Source: an uncultured Pseudomonadota bacterium (GTDB lineage Bacteria > Lernaellota > Lernaellaia > Lernaellales > Lernaellaceae). From it: a stretch of DNA of 16,441 nt. Location: assembly GCA_937967875.1 (NCBI GenBank), contig CALBTQ010000735.1, positions 1-16,441 of the forward strand, read 5' to 3'. A model generated the notes under the pieces. That model saw nothing but the letters and a program-made list of their open reading frames with translations. It did no database searches and was not told the origin of the DNA. The position numbers were made by a program, and so were the translations under genes. Below are positions 15,269 to 16,441 of this stretch, in pieces; the first letter of the stretch is position 1, and the number at the start of each line of letters is the position of its first letter.

Positions 15269-16254
15269 CTTTCGTTCTCCGACGCTTCGTCGTTGAGCGT
15301 TATCTTCCCCCAGCGGAAATCCCGCCAGGCATCCACGATGACCGAAGAGGTGAAGGGCAGCCCGGCCACCAGCGGCCAGAGGTATTCGACCGCCGAATAG
15401 AGCACGCCGAACGCCGCCGCCTGCTCCGGCGTGGCGAAGCGGGCGAGCAACACCAACGACAGCGCCTCGCGCGAGCCGACGCCGGCCATGGTGATCGGCA
15501 GGTTGGTCACCAACACCATCAACTGCACGATGACGATCAACTGCACGAAGGAAACACCGATCCCCAAATCGCGGGCGATCAACCACACGGTGACCACTTC
15601 GAGGATGGTGAAAACGAACGCATAGACCAACAGCAGCATTTTCGCCCCGCGCGTCAGCCGGGCGTGGGTGGACAACAAACGCGCGGACAATTGCGCCAGC
15701 CCCGGGTGGATCTTCTCCCCGAGTCGCAAAATCCACTGCCGCACGCGTTTGGATTCCAGCAGAAAAAAGAGGATGGTCACGCCCCCGGCGAACGAGGCGA
15801 TTACCCAGGCCGAATGCATGGTCGCCAGCGCGCCGGCGATCATCCCGCCCAGCGCCAGCAGCAGCGTGGCGGCGAAGGAAAGGTACTTGTTGTAAAAAAG
15901 CGTGCTGACGATGGTTGAAATCGGCTTGTCCAGGCGTCGGCCGAGGATCGCCGCGGTGATGATCTCGCCGGCCTGGATCGGCAGCAGCAGCCGCACCGGT
16001 CCGGTGCCCGCATTCAGGCGCATGAGATAGCCGAAAGGCGCGGAAATGCCCACGTATTTCAGCGTTCGATGCCAACGTTCGCCGTACAGACCGATGTTGG
16101 TCAGCGCGGAGATGAGCAGCACCAGCAGCAGTGTCCGGCCGCGCAGCAGGCCGATGGTCGCCAGGGTTTTGTCCATCGGCGCCCACCAAAAAACCAGCAA
16201 CAACAAGCCCACAGTCGAGCAGGCCAGCAAGATGATTCTTCGGCGATTGTTCAT
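15265..16254 (-). CDS. Flippase-like LPG-synthase-TM (UPF0104) membrane protein
   Basis: 329 residues with about eight membrane segments (8-25, 41-57, 74-90, 117-141, 148-166, 204-226, 235-253 and 281-301). LPIQAGEIITAAIL (91-104) and MAGVGSREALSLVLLARF (256-273) are the conserved patterns of the lysylphosphatidylglycerol-synthase transmembrane family. The protein ends after the membrane part, so it lacks the aminoacyl-transferase domain of MprF; stand-alone members are common near polysaccharide and lipid genes and are thought to move lipid-linked molecules across the membrane. ATG 16254 is preferred: the frame extends to TTG 16314, but that TTG overlaps the candidate -35 element. It is convergent with the third radical SAM gene, stops overlapping by TTAA. 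Confidence 0.88.
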   Translation of the reverse strand: MNNRRRIILLACSTVGLLLLVFWWAPMDKTLATIGLLRGRTLLLVLLISALTNIGLYGERWHRTLKYVGISAPFGYLMRLNAGTGPVRLLLPIQAGEIITAAILGRRLDKPISTIVSTLFYNKYLSFAATLLLALGGMIAGALATMHSAWVIASFAGGVTILFFLLESKRVRQWILRLGEKIHPGLAQLSARLLSTHARLTRGAKMLLLVYAFVFTILEVVTVWLIARDLGIGVSFVQLIVIVQLMVLVTNLPITMAGVGSREALSLVLLARFATPEQAAAFGVLYSAVEYLWPLVAGLPFTSSVIVDAWRDFRWGKITLNDEASENES

Positions 16255-16285
16255 TTCCGCAACATTGTGGTTGAAATTGAGCTTA

Positions 16286-16314
16286 CTTTTACGACATTCC
16301 GCGCCCAAGGTCAA
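16286..16314 (-). promoter_or_regulatory. Candidate sigma70-type promoter of the flippase-like gene
   Basis: On the minus strand TTGACC (16314-16309, 5/6) is followed by exactly 17 bp and TAAAAG (16291-16286, 4/6). Transcription would begin near 16279, about 25 bases before ATG 16254. No strong Shine-Dalgarno is visible (GCGGAA directly before the ATG). Confidence 0.45.
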
Positions 16315-16365
16315 AAGGTCCGCCTAAACAATTTTCTTCCCTGCTTCCCGGATAAGAAAAGAAAA

Positions 16366-16430
16366 AGAGCACCAAGTGTTTGGATTTAGTAGAATTGTGT
16401 TGCGACAACAATTCACCAAACAGGTGCTCT
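16366..16430. repeat. Nested imperfect inverted repeat, possible terminator or mobile-element end
   Basis: The outer arms AGAGCACC-aag-TGTTTGG (16366-16383) and CCAAACAGGTGCTCT (16416-16430) pair over 15 bp with a 3-base bulge. Inside lies a second hairpin, GAATTG-tg-TTG / CAACAATTC (16392-16414), with loop CGA. Read on the minus strand, the outer stem is followed by TTTTTCTTTTC, as in a Rho-independent terminator for a gene entering from the right. Read on the plus strand, an ATG (16431) follows immediately, as seen upstream of some transposase genes. The surrounding ~190 bp are visibly more AT-rich than all coding parts. The hairpins are certain; the role is not. Confidence 0.6.
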
Positions 16431-16441
16431 ATGAAAAGCAT

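Noticed and set aside
14335..15918. Plus-strand frame of 527 codons crossing the convergent junction
   Set aside because: Overlaps the third radical SAM gene in another frame and the flippase-like gene in antisense; low-complexity Arg/Gly/Gln composition.
16431..16441. ATGAAAAGC at the right edge as a new gene start
   Set aside because: Only three full codons are visible and no Shine-Dalgarno is present; kept as an observation with the inverted repeat, not called as a gene.

Overview
The window is a GC-rich, densely packed bacterial chromosome segment. Genes are separated by tens of bases, strongly GC-biased third positions create long antisense shadow frames, and there are no RNA genes and no CRISPR array. 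Signal peptides followed by a lipidation cysteine, a GT-C glycosyltransferase with an extracytoplasmic tail and NodU-type glycan chemistry point to a Gram-negative-type cell. Two unrelated lipoproteins carry long Asp-rich tethers straight after the lipid-anchored Cys. I associate that habit with uncultured deltaproteobacterial-grade lineages (Myxococcota, Lernaellota and relatives). This is a recollection about lineage style, not a proven assignment.

Left block (1-2655, minus strand): a polytopic membrane protein with a repetitive soluble C-terminal domain, cut by the window edge, lies 49 bp downstream of a lipoprotein alpha/beta-hydrolase of PAF-acetylhydrolase type. Second block (2784-7544, plus strand, divergent from the first): a three-gene operon of a beta-propeller lipoprotein, a GT39/ArnT-like membrane glycosyltransferase overlapping it by ATGA, and an Asp-tethered sialidase-like (BNR) lipoprotein.

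Third block (7617-15268): three B12-binding-domain radical SAM enzymes (7617-9083, 13877-15268 and 12350-13762, all plus strand) surround a minus-strand operon. That operon encodes a NodU/CmcH-type O-carbamoyltransferase, a left-handed beta-helix acyltransferase and a small GT2-like protein that lacks the DxD motif. Right end (15265-16254, minus strand): a flippase-like LPG-synthase-TM (UPF0104) membrane protein, convergent with the last radical SAM gene and sharing a TTAA stop with it. The last ~190 bp are AT-rich and hold a promoter-like element, a nested inverted repeat and an ATG at the very edge.

Taken together, blocks two to four read as an envelope glycan or glycolipid locus: sugar transfer at the membrane (GT39), cytoplasmic tailoring (acyl transfer, carbamoylation, radical chemistry), GT2-type transfer and possible lipid-linked translocation. 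The product is unknown. The most unusual points are the trio of radical SAM paralogues with similar basic 'FY..P' C-terminal tails next to a carbamoyltransferase operon, and the GT2-fold protein without its metal-binding aspartates.
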